Shown piece after piece: positions 25,637-34,435 of a DNA stretch of 43,870 bases (the first letter of the stretch is position 1; each line of letters begins with the position of its first letter). The notes below the pieces were generated by a model that saw only the letters and a list, made by a program, of their open reading frames with translations, was not told the DNA's origin and made no database searches. The stretch spans positions 1-43,870 of the forward strand of contig CAZGBJ010000020.1 in the NCBI GenBank assembly GCA_964523895.1. Direction: 5' to 3'. The DNA is from UBA7359 sp964523895. GTDB lineage: Bacteria; Pseudomonadota; Gammaproteobacteria; Eutrophobiales; Eutrophobiaceae. A program made the position numbers and the translations under genes.

Positions 25637-26266
25637 TTAATCCACATGAGAGAGGATTTGGCTGACAAAATCATCATAAAAAACCGATTGGCGGCAGCTA
25701 CCGAGATTCGTTGCAGTAATAATGGTCTTGATTTCGGTTAAAGTCTGTTCAAAATCATCATTTATTACGATGTAATCAAATTCCTTGTAATGCGATATTT
25801 CTTCGCGGGCAGCGTCCATTCTGCGATTAATCGTTTCTTGTTCATCATTTTGACGTCCTAGCAGTCTTTCTCTTAGCGTATGATAGTCAGGTGGCAGGAT
25901 AAAAATACCAACGCTATTACGAAATTGTGATTTTATTTGTTGAGCGCCTTGCCAATCAATTTCAAGAATAATATTTTTGCCGGAGGCCAATTCTTTCTCA
26001 ACCCAGTCACGAGACGTTCCATAATGATGGTCAAAGACGCTTGCATGTTCGAGAAAGCGATTTTGTTTAATTAGCGTTTTAAACTCGTTTTCGTCAATGA
26101 AATGATAAGCCTCTCCGTTTTTTTCGTCATGTCGTGGGGCGCGTGTTGTATAAGAGATAGAGACTTCAATATTGTCAACTTGCTCAATTATTGCTTTTAC
26201 CAGAGAAGTTTTGCCCGCACCAGAAGGTGCAGCAATAATAAATAAGGTTCCGCTTTTACTATTCAT
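25637..26266 (-). CDS. gmk: Guanylate kinase
   Basis: A 209-residue cytoplasmic kinase converting GMP to GDP. The P-loop APSGAGKTSLVK lies near residue 12. GMP-binding residues fall in SYTTRAPRHDEKNGEAYHFI, and ILEIDWQGAQQIK is the conserved core. Length fits the family. It starts 14 bp after the yicC stop and precedes rpoZ, so the group is a likely operon supplying GDP near (p)ppGpp metabolism. Confidence 0.96.
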   Translation of the reverse strand: MNSKSGTLFIIAAPSGAGKTSLVKAIIEQVDNIEVSISYTTRAPRHDEKNGEAYHFIDENEFKTLIKQNRFLEHASVFDHHYGTSRDWVEKELASGKNIILEIDWQGAQQIKSQFRNSVGIFILPPDYHTLRERLLGRQNDEQETINRRMDAAREEISHYKEFDYIVINDDFEQTLTEIKTIITATNLGSCRQSVFYDDFVSQILSHVD

Positions 26267-26280
26267 AATAAATATATTAA

Positions 26281-27147
26281 TTATTCTATATTCTGGATCT
26301 GCTCTCTCATCTGCTCTATCAGTACCTTTAAATCGACAGATGAATTTGTCGTATCAAGGTGAGCTGATTTTGATCCTAATGTATTTGATTCTCGATTCAT
26401 TTCCTGCATTAAAAAATCCAATCGACGCCCAACAGGTCCTTTTTGCTCAAGTACCCGGCTTACTTCATCGATATGTGCATCAAGGCGATCCATTTCTTCG
26501 GCAACATCCATTTTTTGAGTTAACAAAAGTAATTCCTGTTCCAGACGGTCATTATTAAACTCGTTGCTGAGCTCTTGTGCGCGTTGTAATAATTTTTCAC
26601 GTAAATTTTCGAGGATGTTTGGCATTAATTCACGAACATTAGAAACGATTTCTTTTGTCGTTGAACAGCGATCCAGAACCATTGTTTTAATCTTATCACC
26701 TTCACGTTGGCGAGTATCAATGACCGATTCCAGAGTTTGATTGATTAATTCGAGTAATGGTGCTCCTATCTCTTCCGGATCAGGTACATCTTTATCCAGA
26801 ACGCCTGGCCAACGTAATAATTCCAATGGATTTATTGGAGCGGCTATCTTTAATTTCGAATTCGTTTCTTCAGCAGTCTCAATTACCTTGGCTAATAATT
26901 CTTGATTGACTGGTAAAGCGCCTTTTGAGCTATCAGTTTGTGCAAAACGAATATTGCAATCCACTTTGCCACGTTTTAATTTATTGGAAACCTGTTCACG
27001 AATTTTTTGTTCAAGGAAGCGCAACTCTTCCGGCAGACGTAGAGACATTTCCAGATAGCGATGATTGACGGTTCGAATTTCGCATGAAGCCTCCCCCCAG
27101 TCTCCTGAATGTTCCGTTCGACCGTATGCCGTCATGCTTTTAATCAT
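26281..27147 (-). CDS. yicC: YicC family endoribonuclease
   Basis: A 288-residue protein with the family N-terminus MIKSMTAYGRTEHSGDWGEA and the C-terminal DUF1732 block SNTLGSKSAHLDTTNSSVDL then KVLIEQMREQIQNIE. E. coli YicC has been reported as an RNase acting on small RNAs; that activity is assumed here. It is the first gene of the minus-strand run and is divergent from rph, with 172 bp between the start codons, as in related genomes. Confidence 0.92.
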   Translation of the reverse strand: MIKSMTAYGRTEHSGDWGEASCEIRTVNHRYLEMSLRLPEELRFLEQKIREQVSNKLKRGKVDCNIRFAQTDSSKGALPVNQELLAKVIETAEETNSKLKIAAPINPLELLRWPGVLDKDVPDPEEIGAPLLELINQTLESVIDTRQREGDKIKTMVLDRCSTTKEIVSNVRELMPNILENLREKLLQRAQELSNEFNNDRLEQELLLLTQKMDVAEEMDRLDAHIDEVSRVLEQKGPVGRRLDFLMQEMNRESNTLGSKSAHLDTTNSSVDLKVLIEQMREQIQNIE

Positions 27148-27198
27148 TTTGTAACCTTTTCATTTATATTATTCGTCAATAGTAACGTTTCATTAGAC

Positions 27199-27257
27199 TA
27201 TACCCAAGTTACCCTAAAACTCTGCTGAATCCTACATTCTGAGATAACTTGGCTATA
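27199..27257. repeat. 59-bp element with 13-bp inverted ends
   Basis: TATACCCAAGTTA at 27199-27211 is matched at 12 of 13 positions by the inverse complement at 27245-27257. Its first seven bases are those of the MITE at 22315, and TATACCCAAG also occurs inverted at 25137-25146. There is no obvious target duplication. It lies in the yicC-rph divergent promoter region. A TATAAT hexamer at 27286-27291, just beyond it, could be the rph -10 box, though no good -35 is visible. Confidence 0.55.
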
Positions 27258-27319
27258 TTGGAAATACGTAGACAGATTTTATCGCTATAATGCAGCACTT
27301 TTTTATCCAGGAGATTTAT

Positions 27320-28033
27320 ATGCGCCCAAGTGGACGTACAGCCGACCAACTCAGACCCATCACTATAACAAGAAATTTTACCTGTCATGCTGAAGGTTCA
27401 GTATTGATTGAGTTTGGCAATACAAAAGTCATCTGTACAGCCAGTTTTGATTCGGGTGTGCCCGGGTTTCTGCGTGGTAAGGGCAAAGGTTGGGTCACTG
27501 GTGAATATGGCATGTTGCCACGTTCCACCGGATCGCGAATGCGTCGCGAAGCGACACAAAGCAAACAAGGTGGACGCACCATGGAAATTCAACGATTAAT
27601 AGGTCGTTCTCTACGCGCAATCGTAGATATGGATGCGCTTGGCGAGAATACCATCGTCATTGATTGTGATGTTATTCAGGCAGATGGTGGTACTCGAACG
27701 GCATCCATCACGGGGGCATACGTTGCGCTGGTTGATGCTATCAATAAGGCTAAAGAGAAAGGGTTAATTGAGTCCGAACCGTTAAAAGGACAGATTGCAT
27801 CTGTTTCTGTTGGAATTCACGATGGTAAGCCTGTTCTGGATCTGGATTATGCTGAGGACTCCACTGCCGAGACGGATATGAATGTGGTAATGAATGATGA
27901 GAATCATTTTATTGAAGTGCAGGGCACTGCAGAAGGCCATCCATTTTCAGCTGAAGAATTAAACAGCATGTTGGAACTAGCTAAAAAAGGCATTAACGAA
28001 TTATTTGAACATCAGCGTAACGCACTTAAGTAA
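27320..28033 (+). CDS. rph: Ribonuclease PH
   Basis: A 237-residue phosphate-dependent exoribonuclease that trims tRNA 3' ends. MRPSGRTADQLRPI is the family start, and GRSLRAIVDMDALGENTI with DCDVIQADGGTRTASITGAY carries the catalytic Asp residues. I chose the ATG at 27320, preceded by AGGAG; an ATG at 27290 adds ten residues without support. The order rph-rdgB-hemW is standard in Gammaproteobacteria. Confidence 0.96.
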   Translation: MRPSGRTADQLRPITITRNFTCHAEGSVLIEFGNTKVICTASFDSGVPGFLRGKGKGWVTGEYGMLPRSTGSRMRREATQSKQGGRTMEIQRLIGRSLRAIVDMDALGENTIVIDCDVIQADGGTRTASITGAYVALVDAINKAKEKGLIESEPLKGQIASVSVGIHDGKPVLDLDYAEDSTAETDMNVVMNDENHFIEVQGTAEGHPFSAEELNSMLELAKKGINELFEHQRNALK

Positions 28034-28053
28034 TGAGCAATCAGTAAAAAATA

Positions 28054-28659
28054 GTGATAGAAAAACAAACAATTGTTCTGGCGAGTAATAATCCGGGTAA
28101 GACTAAAGAGATAAACGCATTACTTGATGATTCAAGTTTTAATGTTGTCTCGCAATCTGAGTTTAATGTTGAGGAAGTTGAAGAAACCGGATTAACGTTT
28201 ATTGAGAACGCATTAATCAAAGCACGTAACGCAGCTAGATACACTGACCATCCGGTTATAGCTGATGATTCAGGTATAGCTGTGCCCGCATTAAATGGCA
28301 GTCCGGGTATTTACTCTGCACGCTATGCCGGATGTAATGCCAGTGATGAAGATAATCTCAACAAACTTATTAAAGATATAAAGCTGTTGAAGGAAGAAGA
28401 TCGAAAAGCACAATTTGTTTGTGTCATGGTCTTTCTAAAATACGCAGAAGATCCGACTCCCATTATTGCCCAGGGAGTATGGCATGGTTCAGTCATTACC
28501 GAGCCACGGGGCGTAAACGGGTTTGGTTATGATCCTATGTTTTACGTGCCAACACATGATTGTACATCTGCTGAATTATCAGCAGAAATAAAAAACCAAC
28601 TCAGTCATCGAGGTCAGGCACTGAAACAGTTGATAGTTGAAATCAATACTCGTCTATAA
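28054..28659 (+). CDS. rdgB: dITP/XTP pyrophosphatase
   Basis: A 201-residue enzyme that removes non-canonical purine nucleotides such as dITP and XTP. TIVLASNNPGKTKEI binds the triphosphate, VIADDSGIAVPAL holds the metal-binding Asp residues, and GVNGFGYDPMFYV is conserved. The start is a GTG at 28054; no better start or ribosome site is seen. It lies 20 bp after rph. Confidence 0.95.
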   Translation: MIEKQTIVLASNNPGKTKEINALLDDSSFNVVSQSEFNVEEVEETGLTFIENALIKARNAARYTDHPVIADDSGIAVPALNGSPGIYSARYAGCNASDEDNLNKLIKDIKLLKEEDRKAQFVCVMVFLKYAEDPTPIIAQGVWHGSVITEPRGVNGFGYDPMFYVPTHDCTSAELSAEIKNQLSHRGQALKQLIVEINTRL

Positions 28660-28681
28660 ATCAGCACTTCTGCTCTCAGGA

Positions 28682-29851
28682 ATGGCCTCTCTATTAACAT
28701 TACATGAAAACCCACCGCTTTCTTTATATCTCCATTTACCTTGGTGCGTTAAGAAGTGTCCCTATTGCGATTTTAATTCACATGAATTGACCCCGTCAGG
28801 GGATGATGAAGATACCTATATCAATGCATTAATTCGTGATCTTGAAGCAGAGCTTCCGCGAATATGGGGCAGAACCATTACCAGTGTTTTTATCGGTGGC
28901 GGAACCCCAAGTCTTTTTTCGGTTGAATCATTGGATAAATTACTTAGTGCGATACGCGCAAGATTAAATATTCATTCAGGAATTGAAATAACACTGGAAG
29001 CAAATCCAGGAACGGCAGAAGCTGAAAAATTTCGTGGTTATAGAGAGACGGGAATTAATCGTTTATCTATAGGCGTGCAAAGTTTTAATGATGGAAACTT
29101 GAAAGCATTAGGACGAATTCATAATGCTAACGAAGCACTGCATGCCATTGAACTGGGAAAGGAGGCCGGCTTTGATAATTTCAATATTGATTTAATGTTT
29201 GGTTTGCCAGAACAAACAATCGACAATGCATTACACGATCTTGAAGTTGCAGTAGCACAATCACCTACACATATATCCTGGTATCAATTGACGATTGAAC
29301 CTAATACGGTATTTTATTCCAAACCACCTGATATTCCGTCAGATGATGAAACATGGTTAATCCAGGAACAGGGACAAATATTCTTGCAGGAAAATCATTA
29401 TAAACAATACGAAATATCTGCTTATGCAAAAGACAAACATATTGCGTTACATAATATGAATTACTGGGAGTTTGGTGATTATTTAGGAATTGGTGCGGGA
29501 GCGCATGGAAAAATAACTAATGTTGCCGAAGGCAAAATAGAACGGTTTGCACGCCATAGAATTCCAAAACGGTATTGTGAGTTAGCCGGCCAAGAATCAG
29601 TTATAGTAGAAACGAGAAAACTGGGACGCAACGATTTACCTTTGGAATTTATGATGAATGTGTTGCGGCTAACAGAAGGCGTGCCGGAAAATTTATTTTT
29701 GCAGCGAACGGGTATACCGTTAAAAGCTGTGGAAAAGGAATTATTACTTGCTGTAGAACGGAAGCTGTTGGATTGGCAACTGGATAAATTAAAAGCTTCT
29801 TTAAAGGGACAGCGTTATCTGAATGAGTTACTTGAAATGTTTGTGAAATAG
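28682..29851 (+). CDS. hemW: Radical SAM haem chaperone HemW
   Basis: A 389-residue protein with the radical-SAM motif WCVKKCPYC (C22, C26, C29) and the family run YLHLPWC, SVFIGGGTPSLF and NRLSIGVQSFND. HemW, once annotated as HemN-like, binds and delivers haem; the extra cysteine of HemN is absent here. I chose the ATG at 28682; an ATG at 28637 lies inside rdgB and adds 15 residues without family support. It is the third gene of the rph cluster. Confidence 0.93.
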   Translation: MASLLTLHENPPLSLYLHLPWCVKKCPYCDFNSHELTPSGDDEDTYINALIRDLEAELPRIWGRTITSVFIGGGTPSLFSVESLDKLLSAIRARLNIHSGIEITLEANPGTAEAEKFRGYRETGINRLSIGVQSFNDGNLKALGRIHNANEALHAIELGKEAGFDNFNIDLMFGLPEQTIDNALHDLEVAVAQSPTHISWYQLTIEPNTVFYSKPPDIPSDDETWLIQEQGQIFLQENHYKQYEISAYAKDKHIALHNMNYWEFGDYLGIGAGAHGKITNVAEGKIERFARHRIPKRYCELAGQESVIVETRKLGRNDLPLEFMMNVLRLTEGVPENLFLQRTGIPLKAVEKELLLAVERKLLDWQLDKLKASLKGQRYLNELLEMFVK

Positions 29852-29966
29852 TCGTTAATTTGCGACTATATACTCAGTTGATTTCTGGCTTTCCAGCATC
29901 AAAGAAGATAATATTTTTTTATCTTCTTGTAACTCCCTGAAAATCATATCTATTGTATTATTGAAT

Positions 29967-32291
29967 ATGTTAACTGAAGCAATGAAACAAAATATTACTT
30001 CTCTCAGCCTGTCTGAGCTGGAGTCACTGTGCGAAGAGTTCCTTGCTGAGAATGGCGAACACACTGAAGAGGAGTTCATTTCACACCTATATCATCAGAA
30101 GCGTATAACCGCGACAGAATACAAGAACATCCAGGCACACGAAAAGATTGATTCAATTTCAATTGGTGATATCAGTGACTTCGGAAAAGGGGTTTCTGAA
30201 TCGGGTAAGACCAAGATCGATGGTACTTATGTCGAGAACGAGGATTACACTGTTCTTGAATCAATAGATGAAGGAGCGATGGGTGAAATTCTGATTGCCA
30301 GAGATAATAAACTTAATCGAACCGTCGCTTATAAAAAAATTCATGAGCACGTAGCCGAAATTCCAAGTTATCTGGGACGATTTTACATGGAAGCTCAGGT
30401 TACTGCACAGTTACAACACCCGAACATCGTTCCTGTTTACGGTTTGATGGCAAGTGAAGGACATGTTGGTTATGCCATGAAACTGATTGATGGCATAACA
30501 CTAAAAGCTTACATCAAGGAAACTCAGGATCAATATGTTGAGCAAGGTTATCCCGATGAACATCATAATTTGCATGCCAGGCTAGAACACTTTTTAAAAG
30601 TTTGTGATGCAATGCATTATGCGCATCGTAAAGGTGTCCTGCATCGTGATCTTAAACCACTGAATATTATGATTGGTCCATATAACGAAGTTTATGTTAT
30701 GGATTGGGGTATTGCGAAAACGGTCGAAGTCGATAAAGACATGTTCGGTGATAAGACTGTGTTGGTAGGACATGAAGAGGTTGATGAAGATGACAAGACC
30801 AGGATGGGGCAAGTTATGGGTACTCCGGCATACATGTCACCGGAACAGGCAGAAGGTGAGCATGATATTCTTGACCACCGTAGTGATCTATATGCACTAG
30901 GTTTGATTTTGTTTGAATTGGTTACATTTCATCGTGCTATCAGTGGTAAAACGACCGATCAAGTGATGATGAAAGCACGTCGCGGAACTATTGACCCGGC
31001 CCCTGAGTATGGTAAGCAGCAAGATGCACAAGAACAGTTATTAGCGATTGTTAAAAAGGCAACGGAATATATGCCGGAGAATCGTTATCCGACGGTTGCA
31101 GATTTTGCTGATGATATTCGTCGTTTTATGCATGGTGATGCAATCAAGGCGCGGCCTGAATCTAGAAAACAAAAAATCATGCGTTGGGTAGCACATCATA
31201 GAAAAGCAGCAGTTAATATTGTTGCTCTTTCGACATTGGGTTCATTTGCATTAGCTGTAGCCGTTCTATTTATGCAAATGCAAACAATGAAAGAAACGCA
31301 GAGCGAAGGACAAAAGACGAATAAATTTATAAATATAGTTGAAAATAAATCACAGCAGATTGATACACAATTTTTGAAATATGAAGGTATTTTAGAAGGC
31401 TTAACCATTGGAGCAACTAATTTGTTAACTCAGGGAACTATGGATAATTCTCCCTATTATACAAACGATACCATCGCAATTACCTCTAAAGGACCAGAAG
31501 ATTATAAATTTTCTGAAGTCTATGGTTTCCCAATTAGTGTTGATTATCATGTTTATAAGCTTGCCCCCGGAGTAGAAGAATACAAGGTCAAGAGTACCCT
31601 GCAGCGATTAAACCCATTACGTCATTCATTTAAGTCGTTAATGTTAAAAAGTTATAAAGAAGACGTAGCGGCTGATGATAATAAGGCGGCACATGAAATA
31701 ATAATGAATGAAGGATTGCCTTTGGTCTGGTCCTATATCGGACTGGAAGAAGGTATTATTGCAGATTATCCGGGAAAGACGGGTTATCCAGATGCCTATG
31801 ATCCAAGGCAGCGTCCATGGTATCGCAGTACGGTTAATAAGAAAGGTATAAATTGGTTGCAACCCTATATTGATGTTGGTGGACGCGGTGTTTTATTACC
31901 TGCAACCAGCCCATTATATAATAACCATGGAGAGTTTATTGGTGTGGCAGGCGTAGAATTAACACTGGAATACATCCGTAAAGAATTAATGCCATTGTAT
32001 GGAATAAAAGGTCTGGAAATAACTTATTTGCTAAATGATAAGGCAGAGATCATAGTGACATCATCAGACAAAACTCAGGTGTATAGTCTGGGAACATTAA
32101 TTAATTCAATGGAAGACCTTGAAGTTTTCCAGAATGAATACGTTGTTAAAAAAGTTAAAAAAGGTCACTCAGGCCATTATTTTTACATAGAGCGTGGCCG
32201 TGAAAAAGTCATTGCCTTTTACAAACTAAGTTCAACCGGGTGGTATTACGTTGCCATAGCAGATGCGGAAGAATTATTAAACGATTTTTAA
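29967..32291 (+). CDS. Membrane Ser/Thr protein kinase with putative dCache sensor
   Basis: A 774-residue receptor-like kinase. Residues about 1-85 form a helical N-terminal region. The kinase domain runs from about 92 to 390. The glycine loop reads IDEGAMGE, lacking its first Gly. The ATP Lys lies in AYKK (about 122-124), the catalytic loop is HRDLKPLN (226-233), DFG is replaced by DWG (246-248), and the activation segment ends GTPAYMSPEQA. One membrane helix lies at about 415-436. The remaining 330 residues appear extracytoplasmic. They contain DPRQRPWYRSTVNKKG and FIGVAGVELTLEYI, signatures of a dCache_1 ligand-binding domain. It would thus couple an external signal to internal phosphorylation. 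The TTG at 29961 and ATG at 29982 are alternative starts. Confidence 0.88.
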   Translation: MLTEAMKQNITSLSLSELESLCEEFLAENGEHTEEEFISHLYHQKRITATEYKNIQAHEKIDSISIGDISDFGKGVSESGKTKIDGTYVENEDYTVLESIDEGAMGEILIARDNKLNRTVAYKKIHEHVAEIPSYLGRFYMEAQVTAQLQHPNIVPVYGLMASEGHVGYAMKLIDGITLKAYIKETQDQYVEQGYPDEHHNLHARLEHFLKVCDAMHYAHRKGVLHRDLKPLNIMIGPYNEVYVMDWGIAKTVEVDKDMFGDKTVLVGHEEVDEDDKTRMGQVMGTPAYMSPEQAEGEHDILDHRSDLYALGLILFELVTFHRAISGKTTDQVMMKARRGTIDPAPEYGKQQDAQEQLLAIVKKATEYMPENRYPTVADFADDIRRFMHGDAIKARPESRKQKIMRWVAHHRKAAVNIVALSTLGSFALAVAVLFMQMQTMKETQSEGQKTNKFINIVENKSQQIDTQFLKYEGILEGLTIGATNLLTQGTMDNSPYYTNDTIAITSKGPEDYKFSEVYGFPISVDYHVYKLAPGVEEYKVKSTLQRLNPLRHSFKSLMLKSYKEDVAADDNKAAHEIIMNEGLPLVWSYIGLEEGIIADYPGKTGYPDAYDPRQRPWYRSTVNKKGINWLQPYIDVGGRGVLLPATSPLYNNHGEFIGVAGVELTLEYIRKELMPLYGIKGLEITYLLNDKAEIIVTSSDKTQVYSLGTLINSMEDLEVFQNEYVVKKVKKGHSGHYFYIERGREKVIAFYKLSSTGWYYVAIADAEELLNDF

Positions 32292-32352
32292 CGACGCCAA
32301 ATTACAACGTTTCTACCATTCCATAGTATTTATTCACATAGAGCGTTTTACA

Positions 32353-32619
32353 TTGTTTGACTGGAAAGTATATCTTCTACGTTGTTCGGATAACTCTCTT
32401 TATACAGGTATCACCCGGGATTTAAATCGAAGACTAAATGAACATAATAATAATGATCGTCTTGCTTCAGCGTATACTCGGGCACGTCGACCAGTAGTAC
32501 TGGTTTATCATGAATCTTATGTGAATCGATCGTCTGCAAGCAAACGTGAAGCGGTGATAAAAAAAATGACAAAATTTGAAAAAGAAAAATTAGTTACAAA
32601 AAAATATGGCAAAAGATAG
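32353..32619 (+). CDS. GIY-YIG nuclease family protein (YhbQ/UPF0213-like)
   Basis: An 88-residue single-domain GIY-YIG protein. WKVYLLRCSDNSLYTGITRD then LNRRLNEHN contains the family motif (LYTGIT in place of YIG) with the catalytic Arg, and SASKREAVIKKMTK is the conserved Glu region. Small proteins of this type resemble E. coli YhbQ, a structure-specific DNA/RNA endonuclease. The start is a TTG. Its last 14 bases overlap the ABC exporter gene, so the two are probably cotranscribed. Confidence 0.85.
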   Translation: MFDWKVYLLRCSDNSLYTGITRDLNRRLNEHNNNDRLASAYTRARRPVVLVYHESYVNRSSASKREAVIKKMTKFEKEKLVTKKYGKR

Positions 32620-34435
32620 TGTAAAAAATATTGAACGTCCAAAGGCAAGCAGTCTGCAACCTTTGAAGCTAGCTTTGCCTTTTATGCGACCTTATGTCGC
32701 TAGATTACTTCTTGCCTTTACGTTCCTAACGATTGCCTCGGTGTCGATGTTGGCCATGCCAGTTGCGATTAGATATGTTATTGATTACGGCTTTTCCAGC
32801 GACAACGCAGGTATTATCAACACCTATTTTATGGCGTTGTTTTGTCTGGCTATTATTTTTGCTGTGTTTGGTTCTCTACGTTATTACCTGGTGATGTGGA
32901 TAGGTGAACGTGTTGTTGCAGATATACGCTCGGCTGTTTATAAACACGTTATTAAAATGAGTCCTACCTTTTTTGAGGTAACTCGCACTGGTGAAGTATT
33001 GTCACGATTAACAACTGATACAACACTGGTTCAAACCGTATTTGGTGCAGGTATGTCAATTGCGCTACGTAGTTTATTTAGTGTTATCGGATGTCTGATA
33101 ATGCTATTCATAACCAGTCCAAAATTAACAGTCATGATTATCGGATTGGTACCCGTCGTTGTAATCCCAATACTGGTGTATAGCCGTAAAGTTCGTCGTT
33201 TATCACGTGCTAATCAGGATCGTGTTGCTGATTCCAGCAGTATTGCTGATGAATCGCTTAATGCAATACATATTATTCAGGCATTTACATTAGAAGGTTT
33301 TCTTGGGGAACGTTTTGGTAAGTCAGTAGAAGATACGTTTAAAGCAGCAAGACAGCGTTTGCGAGTTAGCTCTGTTTTATCTGGCGTGATTATTTTAACG
33401 GCATTTGGTTCAATGGTTTTTGTACTCTGGATTGGTGCTCATGCTGTAGTAGACGGTTCTATGAGTCCCGGAACGCTGGGACAATTTTTACTGTATGCCA
33501 CTTTTTTAGCAGGTAGTACAACATCGCTTGGCGAAGTATGGAATGATATTCAACGTGCTGCGGGTGCGATGGAACGCTTGATGGAATTATTACAAGTACA
33601 GCCGGAAATAAAAGCGCCAGACAATGTTGTTGCTTTGCCTGCTGAGGGTCGAGGTCATATTCAGATAGAAGATGTCTGTTTTAATTATCCTTCGCGTCCA
33701 GGCATAAAAGCACTCGAACATTTTAGTCTGGAAATAAAACCGGGTGAAACCGTAGCGTTAGTCGGTCCTTCAGGCGCAGGAAAGAGTACGGTGTTCCAGT
33801 TATTATTACGTTTCTATGATCCACAGTCAGGAAAACTTTTATTAGACGGTGTTGATATAAAAGAAGCTGATCCGGCAGAGATACGAAAACGCATTGCGAT
33901 TGTTCCACAAAATACTGTTTTGTTTGCAACAACGGCAATGGAAAATATTCGTTATGGTAGACCAGAGGCAACGGACGAAGAAATTAAAATTGCAGCACAT
34001 GCTGCGATAGCAGATGAATTTATTGAAAAACAACCGCAAGCGTACCAGACTTTTTTAGGTGAAAAAGGTATGCGCTTATCTGGCGGACAACAACAACGTA
34101 TTGCTATTGCCAGAGCCATATTAAAAAATCCGCCGATCATGTTATTAGATGAAGCCACCAGTGCACTTGATTCCGAAAGCGAAAAACTGGTTCAGGAAGC
34201 ACTGGATCATCTTATGCAGGATCATACAACGTTAGTTATCGCGCATCGTTTATCAACGGTGACAAAAGCTGATCGTATTGTTGTTATGGATGAGGGACAA
34301 ATCGTTGACATCGGTCAACATCATGAATTAATTCAAAAGAGTGGTTTATATAAGCGGCTTGCTGATTTACAGTTTCAACATTCTGGTTCACACAATAGAG
34401 GAGCAACAGAGGTGGAGTTACTCAATGAAAATTAG
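32606..34435 (+). CDS. ABC exporter half-transporter, MsbA-related
   Basis: A 609-residue fusion of a six-helix membrane domain (about 20-310) and an ATP-binding domain (about 345-590). Walker A is GPSGAGKST, the signature is LSGGQQQR, and Walker B is IMLLDEATSALD, followed by the switch His in IAHRLS. It resembles the MsbA-related permease/ATPase family (also called TIGR02204-type) more than true lipid-A flippase, so substrate is unknown. The start overlaps the GIY-YIG gene by 14 bp and the end overlaps the amidohydrolase gene by 11 bp. Confidence 0.88.
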   Translation: MAKDSVKNIERPKASSLQPLKLALPFMRPYVARLLLAFTFLTIASVSMLAMPVAIRYVIDYGFSSDNAGIINTYFMALFCLAIIFAVFGSLRYYLVMWIGERVVADIRSAVYKHVIKMSPTFFEVTRTGEVLSRLTTDTTLVQTVFGAGMSIALRSLFSVIGCLIMLFITSPKLTVMIIGLVPVVVIPILVYSRKVRRLSRANQDRVADSSSIADESLNAIHIIQAFTLEGFLGERFGKSVEDTFKAARQRLRVSSVLSGVIILTAFGSMVFVLWIGAHAVVDGSMSPGTLGQFLLYATFLAGSTTSLGEVWNDIQRAAGAMERLMELLQVQPEIKAPDNVVALPAEGRGHIQIEDVCFNYPSRPGIKALEHFSLEIKPGETVALVGPSGAGKSTVFQLLLRFYDPQSGKLLLDGVDIKEADPAEIRKRIAIVPQNTVLFATTAMENIRYGRPEATDEEIKIAAHAAIADEFIEKQPQAYQTFLGEKGMRLSGGQQQRIAIARAILKNPPIMLLDEATSALDSESEKLVQEALDHLMQDHTTLVIAHRLSTVTKADRIVVMDEGQIVDIGQHHELIQKSGLYKRLADLQFQHSGSHNRGATEVELLNEN

